From: Vicinamibacterales bacterium
GTDB lineage: Bacteria > Acidobacteriota > Vicinamibacteria > Vicinamibacterales > UBA2999
NCBI GenBank assembly: GCA_041394705.1
Contig: JAWKHS010000011.1
Span: forward strand, 1-64,000
Length of the DNA: 64,000 nucleotides
Direction of reading: 5' to 3'
A program made the translations under genes and the position numbers. A model generated the notes under the pieces. That model saw nothing but the letters and a program-made list of their open reading frames with translations. It was not told where the DNA came from and ran no database searches. Shown in pieces: positions 34,785 to 42,704 of this stretch (position 1 is the first letter of the stretch; each line of letters starts with the position of its first letter).

Positions 34785-36146
34785 TTACGCATCGAGTGCC
34801 GAGGCCACGGGAACCGGCGACAGACGCGCCGCCAGCGGTCGCACCAGGAAGCCCAGGGCCAGCAGACCCGCGGCCGTTGCCGCGGTTCTGGGATCGCCGG
34901 CCACGGTCCCGGCCAGGAACGCCCCCGACGCGACGATGACGACGATGGCCGAGGCCGGATAGCCCCAGGCCCGGAACGGGCGCTGGAGCGCCGGCTCGCG
35001 CCGCCGCAGCACCATGAGCGCCACGCAGGTCACGAAGCAGTTGGCCGCGAGGTACACGGACGCCACCGCGATCAGCGTCTGGAACGTGCCGGTCGCGATG
35101 AGCACGGCCGCCACGACGGTCGTCAGCACGGTGGCGAGGCCGGGCGTGCCCGACGCGCCGACCTGCGCCGTGCCCGCCCACAGCAGGCCGTCGCGGCCGA
35201 GCGCGTACAGAATCCGCGCGCCGATCATCAGGATGGCGTTCAGGAGCGGCGGCAGCGACACGATCGACAGGAGCGTGATGAACTGACCGCCGCGCCCACC
35301 GAACACCAGCTGCGCCGCGTCGGCCGCCGCCAGCGTCGATCCGGCCAGCGTCGCCACCGGGAGCACGGCCAGCAGGGCCACGTTGACGAGCACGTAGACG
35401 AGCAGCACGGCCGACACGCCGCCGATGAGCGACCGCGGCAGGTTCCGGGCAGGGTCGTGATCCTCTTCGGCGAAGTAGAGCGCGCTCTGGAACCCGCCGT
35501 AGGTGATGACCACGGCCTGCACCGCGTACACGACCCCCGCGAGGCCCGGCGAGGCGACGGCTGCCGCCGCAGGCGCGGGCGCGCCGCCGGAGGCCGCGTA
35601 CACGAGGCAGGCCACCACGAGCACGAGGAACGCGGCGAACTTCACGGCCGTGGTCGCCTGCTGGAACCAGGCGCTCAGGCGCACGCCTCCGAGCTGGAGC
35701 GCGGCAAAGAGCGCCACCGTGCCCAGGGCGATGGGCTTGGTGGCCCAGGCCAGCCCGGGCACCAGGACGCCGACGAACTCGCCCATCCCGATCGACACGT
35801 AGCCCAGGACCGCGCCGTAGCAGATCCAGTCGGTCCATCCGACGGCGTAGCCCACCGTGTCGCCGAACGCCCGCCGCGCGTAGGCGTAGTAGCCGCCGGC
35901 GTTGGGCAGCATCGTGCCGAGCTCGGTCAGGCAGATCGCGGCCAGGACGGAGTAGAGGCCGCCGAAGACCCACACCGTCAGCACGCCGCCAGTCGACGGC
36001 ACCTGGGCCGCGACGAGCGCGGGCGTCCGGAGGATGCCCACGCCGAGCATGCTGCCGACGGTGACGGCCAGGCCGAAGCCGACGCCGAGCAATCGGAGCA
36101 GGCGCCCGCGAACGGGCGCCGCGGCAGACCGGGAGGGAATCGGCAC
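34785..36146 (-). CDS. APC-family amino acid permease
   Basis: A 453-aa transporter with about 12 TM segments. TM1 contains GVGFGLAVTVGSMLGVGILR, the APC substrate-binding loop; other signatures are MLPNAGGYYAYARRAFG and FAEEDHDPARNLPRSL. APC permeases import or exchange amino acids or amines by proton or sodium coupling. GTG at 36146; TATAAC lies 11 bp upstream and could be the -10. Divergent from an aldo/keto reductase remnant. Confidence 0.88.
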   Translation of the reverse strand: MPIPSRSAAAPVRGRLLRLLGVGFGLAVTVGSMLGVGILRTPALVAAQVPSTGGVLTVWVFGGLYSVLAAICLTELGTMLPNAGGYYAYARRAFGDTVGYAVGWTDWICYGAVLGYVSIGMGEFVGVLVPGLAWATKPIALGTVALFAALQLGGVRLSAWFQQATTAVKFAAFLVLVVACLVYAASGGAPAPAAAAVASPGLAGVVYAVQAVVITYGGFQSALYFAEEDHDPARNLPRSLIGGVSAVLLVYVLVNVALLAVLPVATLAGSTLAAADAAQLVFGGRGGQFITLLSIVSLPPLLNAILMIGARILYALGRDGLLWAGTAQVGASGTPGLATVLTTVVAAVLIATGTFQTLIAVASVYLAANCFVTCVALMVLRRREPALQRPFRAWGYPASAIVVIVASGAFLAGTVAGDPRTAATAAGLLALGFLVRPLAARLSPVPVASALDA

Positions 36147-36177
36147 GGCGCGGCCATGTTATACACAGCAACCGTCC

Positions 36178-36360
36178 ATGGATCAGCGGACCATCGGACG
36201 CTCGGGCGTGACGACGTCGCAGCTCATCCTGGGATGCGGGAGCTTCGGCGTTCGACACGGCGGACGCCTACGGCGGTGGACGCTCCGAGGCCTTCATCGG
36301 GCGCTGGCTGGCGAGCCGGGGCCGGGAGGTCCGCCGTCGCCTGCGGATCGCAGCGACGCG
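36178..36360 (+). pseudogene. Aldo/keto reductase remnant (deletion and frameshift)
   Basis: From ATG at 36178 the frame reads MDQRTIGRSGVTTSQLILGC and continues GSFG, the usual start of an AKR-family enzyme. At 36251 the match resumes one base out of frame as FDTADAYGGGRSEAFIGRWL, the AKR active-site Asp/Tyr region, then continues to about 36360. The intervening residues and the remaining 250 or so are missing. This is a small internal deletion with loss of frame plus 3' truncation, so no functional protein is expected. Located between the permease and the arylsulfotransferase-like gene. Confidence 0.8.
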
Positions 36361-36471
36361 CGACCCGCGCGTCCGTCATCTATACTTCCGTCGCTTTCCG
36401 GTCACCACCCGCGCGCCGGTCGTCGGGTCGTCCACTGCCGCCGCGTGCGTCGCTTCGCCTCGGAGGGACTC

Positions 36472-37866
36472 ATGCACGCTGGTCGCATCCGCGGACTGTC
36501 AGTGGCGGCGCACCTCGCGCTCGCCAGCACCGCCCTCGTCGCGTATCCGACGGTCTACCCCACCGGCACGACCATCTACGAGCCGGACAAGACCTGGAGC
36601 GGCTACACCGTGTTCGGGCCGCCGGCGGACCAGGGCGCCGTCGTCATCGACATGAACGGGCGCCTGGTGAAGCGCTGGCCCGAGGTGGCCGCCGTGCCGG
36701 GGCCGATGCGGCTCCTGCCTGGCGGCTTCCTCATGGGCGGCGACCGGCGCCGCCGGCCGCACCAGGAGGCACGGTCGCTCGTGCAGGTGGACTGGGACGG
36801 GCGCGTCGTGTGGTCCTTCGATCGGGCCGATCGGGTGGACGTGGACGGCAAGGACACCTGGCTCGCCCGGCAGCACCACGACTGGCAGCGGGAAGGCAGT
36901 CCGAACGGCGACTACGCGCCGGACGCGTTGCCGCTCGTGGACCGCGGCCGGACGCTGCTCGTCACGCACAGGAACGTGGTCGCTCCCGCCGTCAGCGATC
37001 GGCTGCTCGAGGACGATCGCCTGATCGAGGTGGACTGGGACGGCCGCGTCGTCTGGGAGTGGCTGGCCAGCGACCACATCGAGGAATTCGGCTTCACGGC
37101 CGAGGCCCGCAAGGCCCTGCACGACGATCCCAACTGGGGCGAGGCGCGCGGGAGCGCCGACTGGCTGCACATGAACGCGGCCTCGTACGTCGGGCCGAAC
37201 CGGTGGTTCGACGCCGGCGATCGCCGCTTCAAGCCCGACAACATCCTGTGGAGCAGCCGCGAGGCCTGTCTCATCGCCATCATCGATCACGACACGGGGG
37301 CAATCGTGTGGCGGATGGGACCCGACTACCGCGAGACGCCGGCGCTTGCGGCGCTCGGCCAGATCATCGGCCAGCACCATCCGCACGTGATTCCCAAGGG
37401 CCTGCCCGGTGCCGGCAACCTGCTGGTGTTCGACAACGGCGGGATCGCCGGCTACGGGCCGCCCAATGCCGCCGCGCCGACCGGCCGGGGCAGCGTGCGC
37501 CGGATCCAGTCCCGGGTCCTGGAAGTCAATCCCGTCACCTTCGAGAAGGTCTGGGAGTACTCGATCGGCGGCCAGGAAAGCGTCTCGTTCTTCAGCCACT
37601 ACGTGAGCAGCGTGCAGCGGCTGCCGAACGGCAACACCCTGGTGACCGAAGGATGGGACGGCCGCATCTTCGAGCTCACTGCCGACAAGGCGATCGTGTG
37701 GGAGTACGTGAGCCCGTATTTCGGCGACGACCCGACGCGGACCAACCGCATCTTCCGGGCGCAGCGCGTGCCGTACGACTGGGTGCCCCAGCTGCCGCGT
37801 CCCGTCGAGACGCGGGTCGCCCGGCCGGACAACACGACGTTCCGCGTGCCGGGCAGCCCCCGATGA
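36472..37866 (+). CDS. Arylsulfotransferase (ASST)-like secreted protein
   Basis: A 464-aa exported protein with a signal segment (LSVAAHLALASTALVAYPTV). Propeller-like repeats include LVQVDWDGRVVWSFDR, LIEVDWDGRVVWEWLA, TGAIVWRMGPDY, VWEYSIGG and AIVWEYVSPYF. The D-G-x-V-V-W repeat suits the ASST/PQQ-type six-blade propeller; histidines in ARQHHDW and IGQHHPHVIP may include the catalytic one of sulfotransferases. ASST moves sulfate between phenols in the periplasm; activity here is inferred from repeats only. GGAGGG precedes the ATG. Shares its upstream region with the AKR remnant. Confidence 0.8.
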   Translation: MHAGRIRGLSVAAHLALASTALVAYPTVYPTGTTIYEPDKTWSGYTVFGPPADQGAVVIDMNGRLVKRWPEVAAVPGPMRLLPGGFLMGGDRRRRPHQEARSLVQVDWDGRVVWSFDRADRVDVDGKDTWLARQHHDWQREGSPNGDYAPDALPLVDRGRTLLVTHRNVVAPAVSDRLLEDDRLIEVDWDGRVVWEWLASDHIEEFGFTAEARKALHDDPNWGEARGSADWLHMNAASYVGPNRWFDAGDRRFKPDNILWSSREACLIAIIDHDTGAIVWRMGPDYRETPALAALGQIIGQHHPHVIPKGLPGAGNLLVFDNGGIAGYGPPNAAAPTGRGSVRRIQSRVLEVNPVTFEKVWEYSIGGQESVSFFSHYVSSVQRLPNGNTLVTEGWDGRIFELTADKAIVWEYVSPYFGDDPTRTNRIFRAQRVPYDWVPQLPRPVETRVARPDNTTFRVPGSPR

Positions 37867-37956
37867 CGCGCTAGGCGAGCGTCTTGCCGTCGAGGGCGAG
37901 CGGGCGCGTCCAGGCCTTCTCGGCCCGCGCGGCGCTCGTATCTGGTACGGTGAGGC

Positions 37957-39714
37957 ATGCTCGCCCTGCTGACCGACGGTGAACAGGCGCTGCTCCGCGA
38001 CGAACGCGCGGCGCTCGGGCGCCTGCAGGTCGCCCTCGCACGGGTCGCCGCCGCGGGTCCCGACACCGACGCCCTGGCGCAGTCGATCGCGCGACTCGAC
38101 GAGCTGTTCCTGCTGGTCGTGGTCGGCGAGTTCAACTCCGGCAAGAGCACGTTCATCAACGCGCTCGTGGGGCAGCGCGTCCTCGAGGAGGGCGCGACGC
38201 CCACCACGCGCCGCGTGCAGCTGCTCACCCACGGCTCGTCGATCGCGCACACCCCCGCCGGGGACGCCCTCGATCGTGTCACGGCCCCGGCCGAGATGCT
38301 CCGGGCCATCCACGTGGTGGACACCCCCGGCACCAACGCGATCTTCCGCGAACACGAGGCCATCACGACGGACTTCGTGCCGCGCGCCGACGTGATCCTG
38401 TTCGTGACGTCGGCCGACCGCCCCTTCACCGAGACCGAACGGGCTTTCCTCGGCGGCATCCGCGAGTGGGGCAAGAAGATCGTGGTCGTCGTGAACAAGG
38501 CCGACATCCTCGAGACGGCGGCCGACCTCGAGGCCGTGCAGACGTTCGTCCGCACGAGTGCGGCCGCCCTGCTCGGCACCGAGCCGCCGGTGTTCGCCCT
38601 GTCGGCACGCCCCGCGCTCAGGGCGAAGCTGGCCGGCGACGACCTGGCGGTGGCGGCGCCGCCCTTCGCCGCCTTCGAGGCGTTCCTCGCCGCCGAGCTC
38701 GACCCGCGCGAGCGTGTCCGGCTCAAGCTCCTCAACCCGATCGGGGTGGGCCGCCACGTAATCCGGCGTGGCCTGGCCGCCGTGGACGGGGACCTGGGCG
38801 TGCTGGCCGACGACGTGCTCGCGATCCAGGACATCGACGGCCAGCTGTCGGTGTACCGCGAGGACATGGGGCGGGAGTTCCGGCACCGGCTCGCCTCGGT
38901 GGACAACGTGCTGCACGAGTTCGAACGCCGGGGCGTGCTGTTCTTCGACGACACCCTGCGGCTGGGACGGATCGTCGATCTCCTGAACACGAGCCGGATC
39001 AAGGCGGAGTTCGCGCGCGACGTCATCCAGGACATGCCGAAGCGCATCGAGCGCCAGGTACACGACGTGATCGACTGGATGGTGGCGAGCGATCTCAGGC
39101 AGTGGCAGGGCGTGATGGAGCGCATCCGGACGCGCCGCGAGGCCCACGCGCACCGGTTGGCCGGCGCCATCGACCCGCGCTTCGACGCCGACCGGGCGCG
39201 CCTGCTGGACACGGTGGGCCGCGCGGCGGAGCGGACCGTGGAGACCTACGACCTCGCCAAGGAAGGTGAAGCGATGGCCGAGTCCGTGCGCCTGGCCGTG
39301 GCCGGCACGGCCCTGGCGGAGGTGGGCGCCATCGGGCTCGGCGCGGCGGTGACGGCGGTGGCCACGACGACCTTCGCGGACGTCACCGGGATCCTGGCGG
39401 CGGGCACGCTGGCGGCCATCGGACTGTTCGTGATCCCGGTGCGGCGGGCCAGGGCGAAAGCCTCCCTGCGCCGCAAGCTCGAAGCGATGCGGGAACAGCT
39501 CGTCGGGGCGTTGACGTCGCAGTTCGACGCCGAGATCGAGAAGAGCATCGTCCGCGTCCGAGACGCGGTCGCGCCCTACACGCGCTTCGTCGCGGCCGAG
39601 CGCGACCGGCTGGAGGCCAGCCGCGCGGCGCTGCGCCAGGCCGACGACGAACTGGCGGGCCTGCAGCGGCGCGTCGAGGCTCTTCCCGGCAGCCCGGGGA
39701 GCGCCCGCGGCTGA
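37957..39714 (+). CDS. Bacterial dynamin-like GTPase
   Basis: A 585-aa large GTPase of the dynamin family. The G1 P-loop GEFNSGKST is at residues 57-65, with switch I region EEGATPTTRR, G3 VVDTPGTNA and G4 VVNKADIL. Helical stalk segments follow, and a hydrophobic stretch (about residues 440-490: LAEVGAIGLGAAVTAV, GILAAGTLAAIGLFVIPV) is the membrane-inserting paddle seen in bacterial dynamins. The C-terminal helix is Arg/Glu-rich. Dynamins remodel membranes; some bacterial ones sit in phage-defence loci. Its stop is 121 bp before the TIR operon, which has its own promoter, so it may be linked but not necessarily co-transcribed. Confidence 0.85.
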   Translation: MLALLTDGEQALLRDERAALGRLQVALARVAAAGPDTDALAQSIARLDELFLLVVVGEFNSGKSTFINALVGQRVLEEGATPTTRRVQLLTHGSSIAHTPAGDALDRVTAPAEMLRAIHVVDTPGTNAIFREHEAITTDFVPRADVILFVTSADRPFTETERAFLGGIREWGKKIVVVVNKADILETAADLEAVQTFVRTSAAALLGTEPPVFALSARPALRAKLAGDDLAVAAPPFAAFEAFLAAELDPRERVRLKLLNPIGVGRHVIRRGLAAVDGDLGVLADDVLAIQDIDGQLSVYREDMGREFRHRLASVDNVLHEFERRGVLFFDDTLRLGRIVDLLNTSRIKAEFARDVIQDMPKRIERQVHDVIDWMVASDLRQWQGVMERIRTRREAHAHRLAGAIDPRFDADRARLLDTVGRAAERTVETYDLAKEGEAMAESVRLAVAGTALAEVGAIGLGAAVTAVATTTFADVTGILAAGTLAAIGLFVIPVRRARAKASLRRKLEAMREQLVGALTSQFDAEIEKSIVRVRDAVAPYTRFVAAERDRLEASRAALRQADDELAGLQRRVEALPGSPGSARG

Positions 39715-39790
39715 GGCCGGCGCGGCGGACGCGCACGCCAGGGCATCGCCGGCGCGGCTCTCCCCCGCACGACGGCCCCGGACGGGGGGG

Positions 39791-39799
39791 TGTTATAGT
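39791..39799 (+). promoter_or_regulatory. Extended -10 promoter of the TIR operon
   Basis: TGTTATAGT combines TGn with TATAGT, one base from consensus TATAAT. It lies 36 bp before the GTG, giving an approximately 30-base leader that contains AGGAGG. No TTGACA-like -35, as expected for an extended -10. Confidence 0.55.
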
Positions 39800-39835
39800 G
39801 CCGCCCGCACTCGCCTCGGCTCAGGAGGACTCGTC

Positions 39836-42103
39836 GTGCAACGCCACGAGCCAGCACAGCCGCCCCCTCTCGCCGCAGCCCCACGAGCCGACGGCGGCGT
39901 CGAGACGATCTGGCGCCGTGCGGCAGCCTGGCAGCGGATTCTCGGCACCTGGCTGTTCGGGCACGACGCCTTCCTGAGTCACGCCCACACGGACGGAAAG
40001 CCCTTCGCCGACCAGTTGTTCGAACAACTGGGCCGCGCCCGGTTCTACGCCTGCCTCGACACGGCCGACTTCAGCGTCGGAAGCGACCTCGAGAAGATGC
40101 TCAGGCTCGTGGGGCGCGCCGGCCTGGTCGTGCTCATCGACACTCCACTCGCCCGACAGTCGACATGGGTGGCCAAGGAGATCGACCTCGCGGTCGAGAG
40201 CGGCCGCGGAATCTTCAGGGTACCGCTCGGCGCGTCCAGAGAGCTCACGCGAGGGGACTGGCCGCTCCTCGCCGACGAGTCGTTCGTCTCGCTCGATCGC
40301 GCGATCAGCTGCGAGTTCTGCGACCCGCGACAGGGCCTGTCGGCAACGGTCGTCGGCGAGCTGGACAAGTCGCTGCGGTTCCTGTCCACGCGCCGCCGGC
40401 TGAACTGGACCGGCGCGGCGATCCTCGCCGCGCTCGTGCTCGTGGCGTCGGTCCTCGCCCTGCGTCGGCTGACGGCGCTCGAGCTGCGCAGCGCGACGTG
40501 GCAGGTCGTCGATCCCGATCGGCCGCTGGACCAGGCCGTCGGGACGGCGACGGCGTTCCTGGCGAGCCCCTGGGGACGGCTGGCCGAGGTGCTCTATCCC
40601 GACGAGTTCGACGACGCCGTGCAGGAGATCCTCGGCGCGACACTCATCAAGCTGGCCCCCTCGCCATCCACGGCCGGAGCCGGGGCGACCGCAGAAGGCG
40701 ATGGCACCGGCCGAGGAAGCTACGTGTCGACCGACGGGCGCGTGCGGCTCCAGCGCGTGGACGATGCGCCAGACAGGTTCTCGGTCGTCGGTCCCACGGT
40801 GAACGGCCGATGCCTGATCGACCTTCCCCCCGTCGGCACCGATGCCACGCTCGCGCAGGTGGCCGTCGCGAATTCAGGGGACCGTGTCGTCGCGACCCGT
40901 CTCGTCGCTCGGAACCGTGTGCGCGTCACGGCCTGGAGGGTCAGCGACTGCGGGGCGACGCCACTCGTTCCGGGGCGGGATCTGACGATCGCGAGTGAGG
41001 ACATCGGCGTGCCACCACCGATGGCGTTGAACGAGGCCGGTGACGTCTTCGCGCTGGCATGGCCGCGTCACGTGGTCCGCGTCGAGGCACATGAGGGCGT
41101 GCTGGCGGTGGCCGACGACTGGACGCCGGCCCCGCTCGGCGACGAGCGGCCAGGCGACGTCGAACGCGCGTGGCTCTCCGCGACCGGCAAGACCCTCGTC
41201 GCACGCGGCTCCTCCTGGCTGTGCGTCACATCGTACGTGGGCGCATCGCCGACACGCGGCTGCCTCGATTCGGTGAGTGCGGCTCAGGTCACGGCGGTCG
41301 CGGTGGATGCGCACGACGAGTTCGTCCTTGTGAGCAACGTGAGCGGATACCTCCAGGCCTGGGAGGTCACCCGCCTCGTCGGCGCTGCAGGCCCGATCAA
41401 TCCGGCGTTCCAGCGCAAGGTCGCAGCCCTGGAGGGCATCGTCACGGCAGGGCCAACCGACGCGCTCGTCGCCCTCCAGCGCACCGAGATCGAGCACGAA
41501 CGCATCGTCGTGCACTTCGATGCGGCGTCGCTGATCCTGATCGCGCGAGTGCCCTTCACGTCCGCACCAGGGCGTCTGTCTGGCGCGGCACGACATCCGA
41601 TACGGGAACGCATGCCCGCGCACGAGCCCGACCTGGCGCCACGCATGTGCAGCGAGGCGCTCGCGCGCGTCGGCGGCCTGGACCGGAGCAACGCCCCGGT
41701 GCTGACGCCGGCTCGTCGCCCGGTCCTCGACTACCATGCCGTCAGGCTTCTCGACGCTTCGGAGGATTGCGGCACCCTCGTCCTCGCCGGCCAGGCGGAC
41801 CACCGGCACGTCGTCGAGGTGCTGCGTCGGGGTCGGCGATGGGGGCTGGGCGACTACACGTTGGTCCATCGGCGGTACGGATACGGCCCGGTGACGGGCG
41901 CGAGACTCTGGCGAGACGAGGCGCGGGAGGAGTGGCTGCACGTCGAGGTCGGGCTCGACGACACCGCGTTCGCACGAGCGACGCCAGGAGGCGACGGTTC
42001 GACGGGAAAGGTCCTCAGGTACGACGCGCCGCTCTCTCGTGGCGCCGTGCGCGAATGGCTGTCGGAGGGCTTGACGCATGACATGGCACATTGGTCGTTC
42101 TAG
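39836..42103 (+). CDS. TIR-transmembrane-beta-propeller protein
   Basis: A 755-aa protein. Residues about 40-165 are a TIR domain (GHDAFLSHAHTDGKPFADQL, FYACLDTADFSVGSDLEKML) with the likely NADase Glu115 in QSTWVAKEIDLA. One TM segment follows (about 191-210, GAAILAALVLVASVLAL). The remaining 540 residues are beta-rich with WD40/propeller-like repeats (VAVANSGDRVVATRL, MALNEAGDVFALAW, VAVDAHDEFVLVSNVSGYLQ). Topology puts TIR in the cytoplasm and the propeller in the periplasm. GTG at 39836 has AGGAGG at good spacing. The next gene begins inside its 3' end. TIR effectors often act in anti-phage or stress responses; the arrangement suggests outside-in signalling, which is inference. Confidence 0.85.
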   Translation: MQRHEPAQPPPLAAAPRADGGVETIWRRAAAWQRILGTWLFGHDAFLSHAHTDGKPFADQLFEQLGRARFYACLDTADFSVGSDLEKMLRLVGRAGLVVLIDTPLARQSTWVAKEIDLAVESGRGIFRVPLGASRELTRGDWPLLADESFVSLDRAISCEFCDPRQGLSATVVGELDKSLRFLSTRRRLNWTGAAILAALVLVASVLALRRLTALELRSATWQVVDPDRPLDQAVGTATAFLASPWGRLAEVLYPDEFDDAVQEILGATLIKLAPSPSTAGAGATAEGDGTGRGSYVSTDGRVRLQRVDDAPDRFSVVGPTVNGRCLIDLPPVGTDATLAQVAVANSGDRVVATRLVARNRVRVTAWRVSDCGATPLVPGRDLTIASEDIGVPPPMALNEAGDVFALAWPRHVVRVEAHEGVLAVADDWTPAPLGDERPGDVERAWLSATGKTLVARGSSWLCVTSYVGASPTRGCLDSVSAAQVTAVAVDAHDEFVLVSNVSGYLQAWEVTRLVGAAGPINPAFQRKVAALEGIVTAGPTDALVALQRTEIEHERIVVHFDAASLILIARVPFTSAPGRLSGAARHPIRERMPAHEPDLAPRMCSEALARVGGLDRSNAPVLTPARRPVLDYHAVRLLDASEDCGTLVLAGQADHRHVVEVLRRGRRWGLGDYTLVHRRYGYGPVTGARLWRDEAREEWLHVEVGLDDTAFARATPGGDGSTGKVLRYDAPLSRGAVREWLSEGLTHDMAHWSF

Positions 42104-42704
42104 TGTCCTGGTCCCGTCGGTCGTGGCGATGAGCATCGTCGCGGCCATGGCCGCTCACGCCGGACAGTCTTCGGGCGGGCGGGGGCCGCTCGACACAACC
42201 CTGTCCCCGGACCCGAACGGACGACGCGGGATCTCGACCAGCGAGGTCGCGGTGACGGCTTGCGAAAGCGGCAGTCGCGATCGCTGGACTGCCGACTACT
42301 GCCGGAGGGTCTGGGCCAGAGGTCAAGACCTGCAACCGCGTTTGGTGGCCCAGAAGCTCGATCACGGCATGCGGGGGTTCCTCTGTGAGTGCAAACCGAA
42401 CCAGCAGAACCCGGTGTTCGAGTGTCAGAGTCTCAGGGGCGCACTGACCTGGTGGGATGAACCCGATCGCAGCGCGGAGGTCGCGATTGCCTTCCCTGAG
42501 AATCTGAAGACCTGGGTCCGGGAGCAGCTCGATCCCCCAGGCGGATCGCGCCCGAAGCGGCCGCTGCTCAACTTCAGCGTCTTCTGGACGATGGGCGGCA
42601 ATCCGGACGAGGGTTCCCAGCGATCCGCGGTCGTCCAGGCGGCGCCCGATCGATCCCTGCCGTCGTTCGTCGGAGTCGACTGCAGAAAGGTGACGACCCG
42701 ATGA
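42078..42704 (+). CDS. Secreted cysteine-rich protein of the TIR operon
   Basis: A 208-aa protein with a signal peptide (VLVPSVVAMSIVAAMAAHAG). Mature part has six cysteines (VTACESG, ADYCRRV, FLCECKP, VFECQSL, GVDCRKV), an even number suiting periplasmic disulfides. No family or catalytic motif recognised. ATG at 42078 lies 26 bp inside the TIR gene, with GGAGGG upstream, and its TGA overlaps the next ATG (ATGA). Both junctions imply tight translational coupling. Sampled coding sequence is about 60-67% G+C (for example 42361-42420: 36/60), lower than a flanking sample. Confidence 0.75.
   Translation: MTWHIGRSSVLVPSVVAMSIVAAMAAHAGQSSGGRGPLDTTLSPDPNGRRGISTSEVAVTACESGSRDRWTADYCRRVWARGQDLQPRLVAQKLDHGMRGFLCECKPNQQNPVFECQSLRGALTWWDEPDRSAEVAIAFPENLKTWVREQLDPPGGSRPKRPLLNFSVFWTMGGNPDEGSQRSAVVQAAPDRSLPSFVGVDCRKVTTR

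Noticed and set aside
37869..37935. Minus-strand end-like peptide (AARAEKAWTRPLALDGKTLA then stop).
   Set aside because: Could be the tail of a deleted gene, but it is only about 20 codons with no recognisable family, so not annotated.
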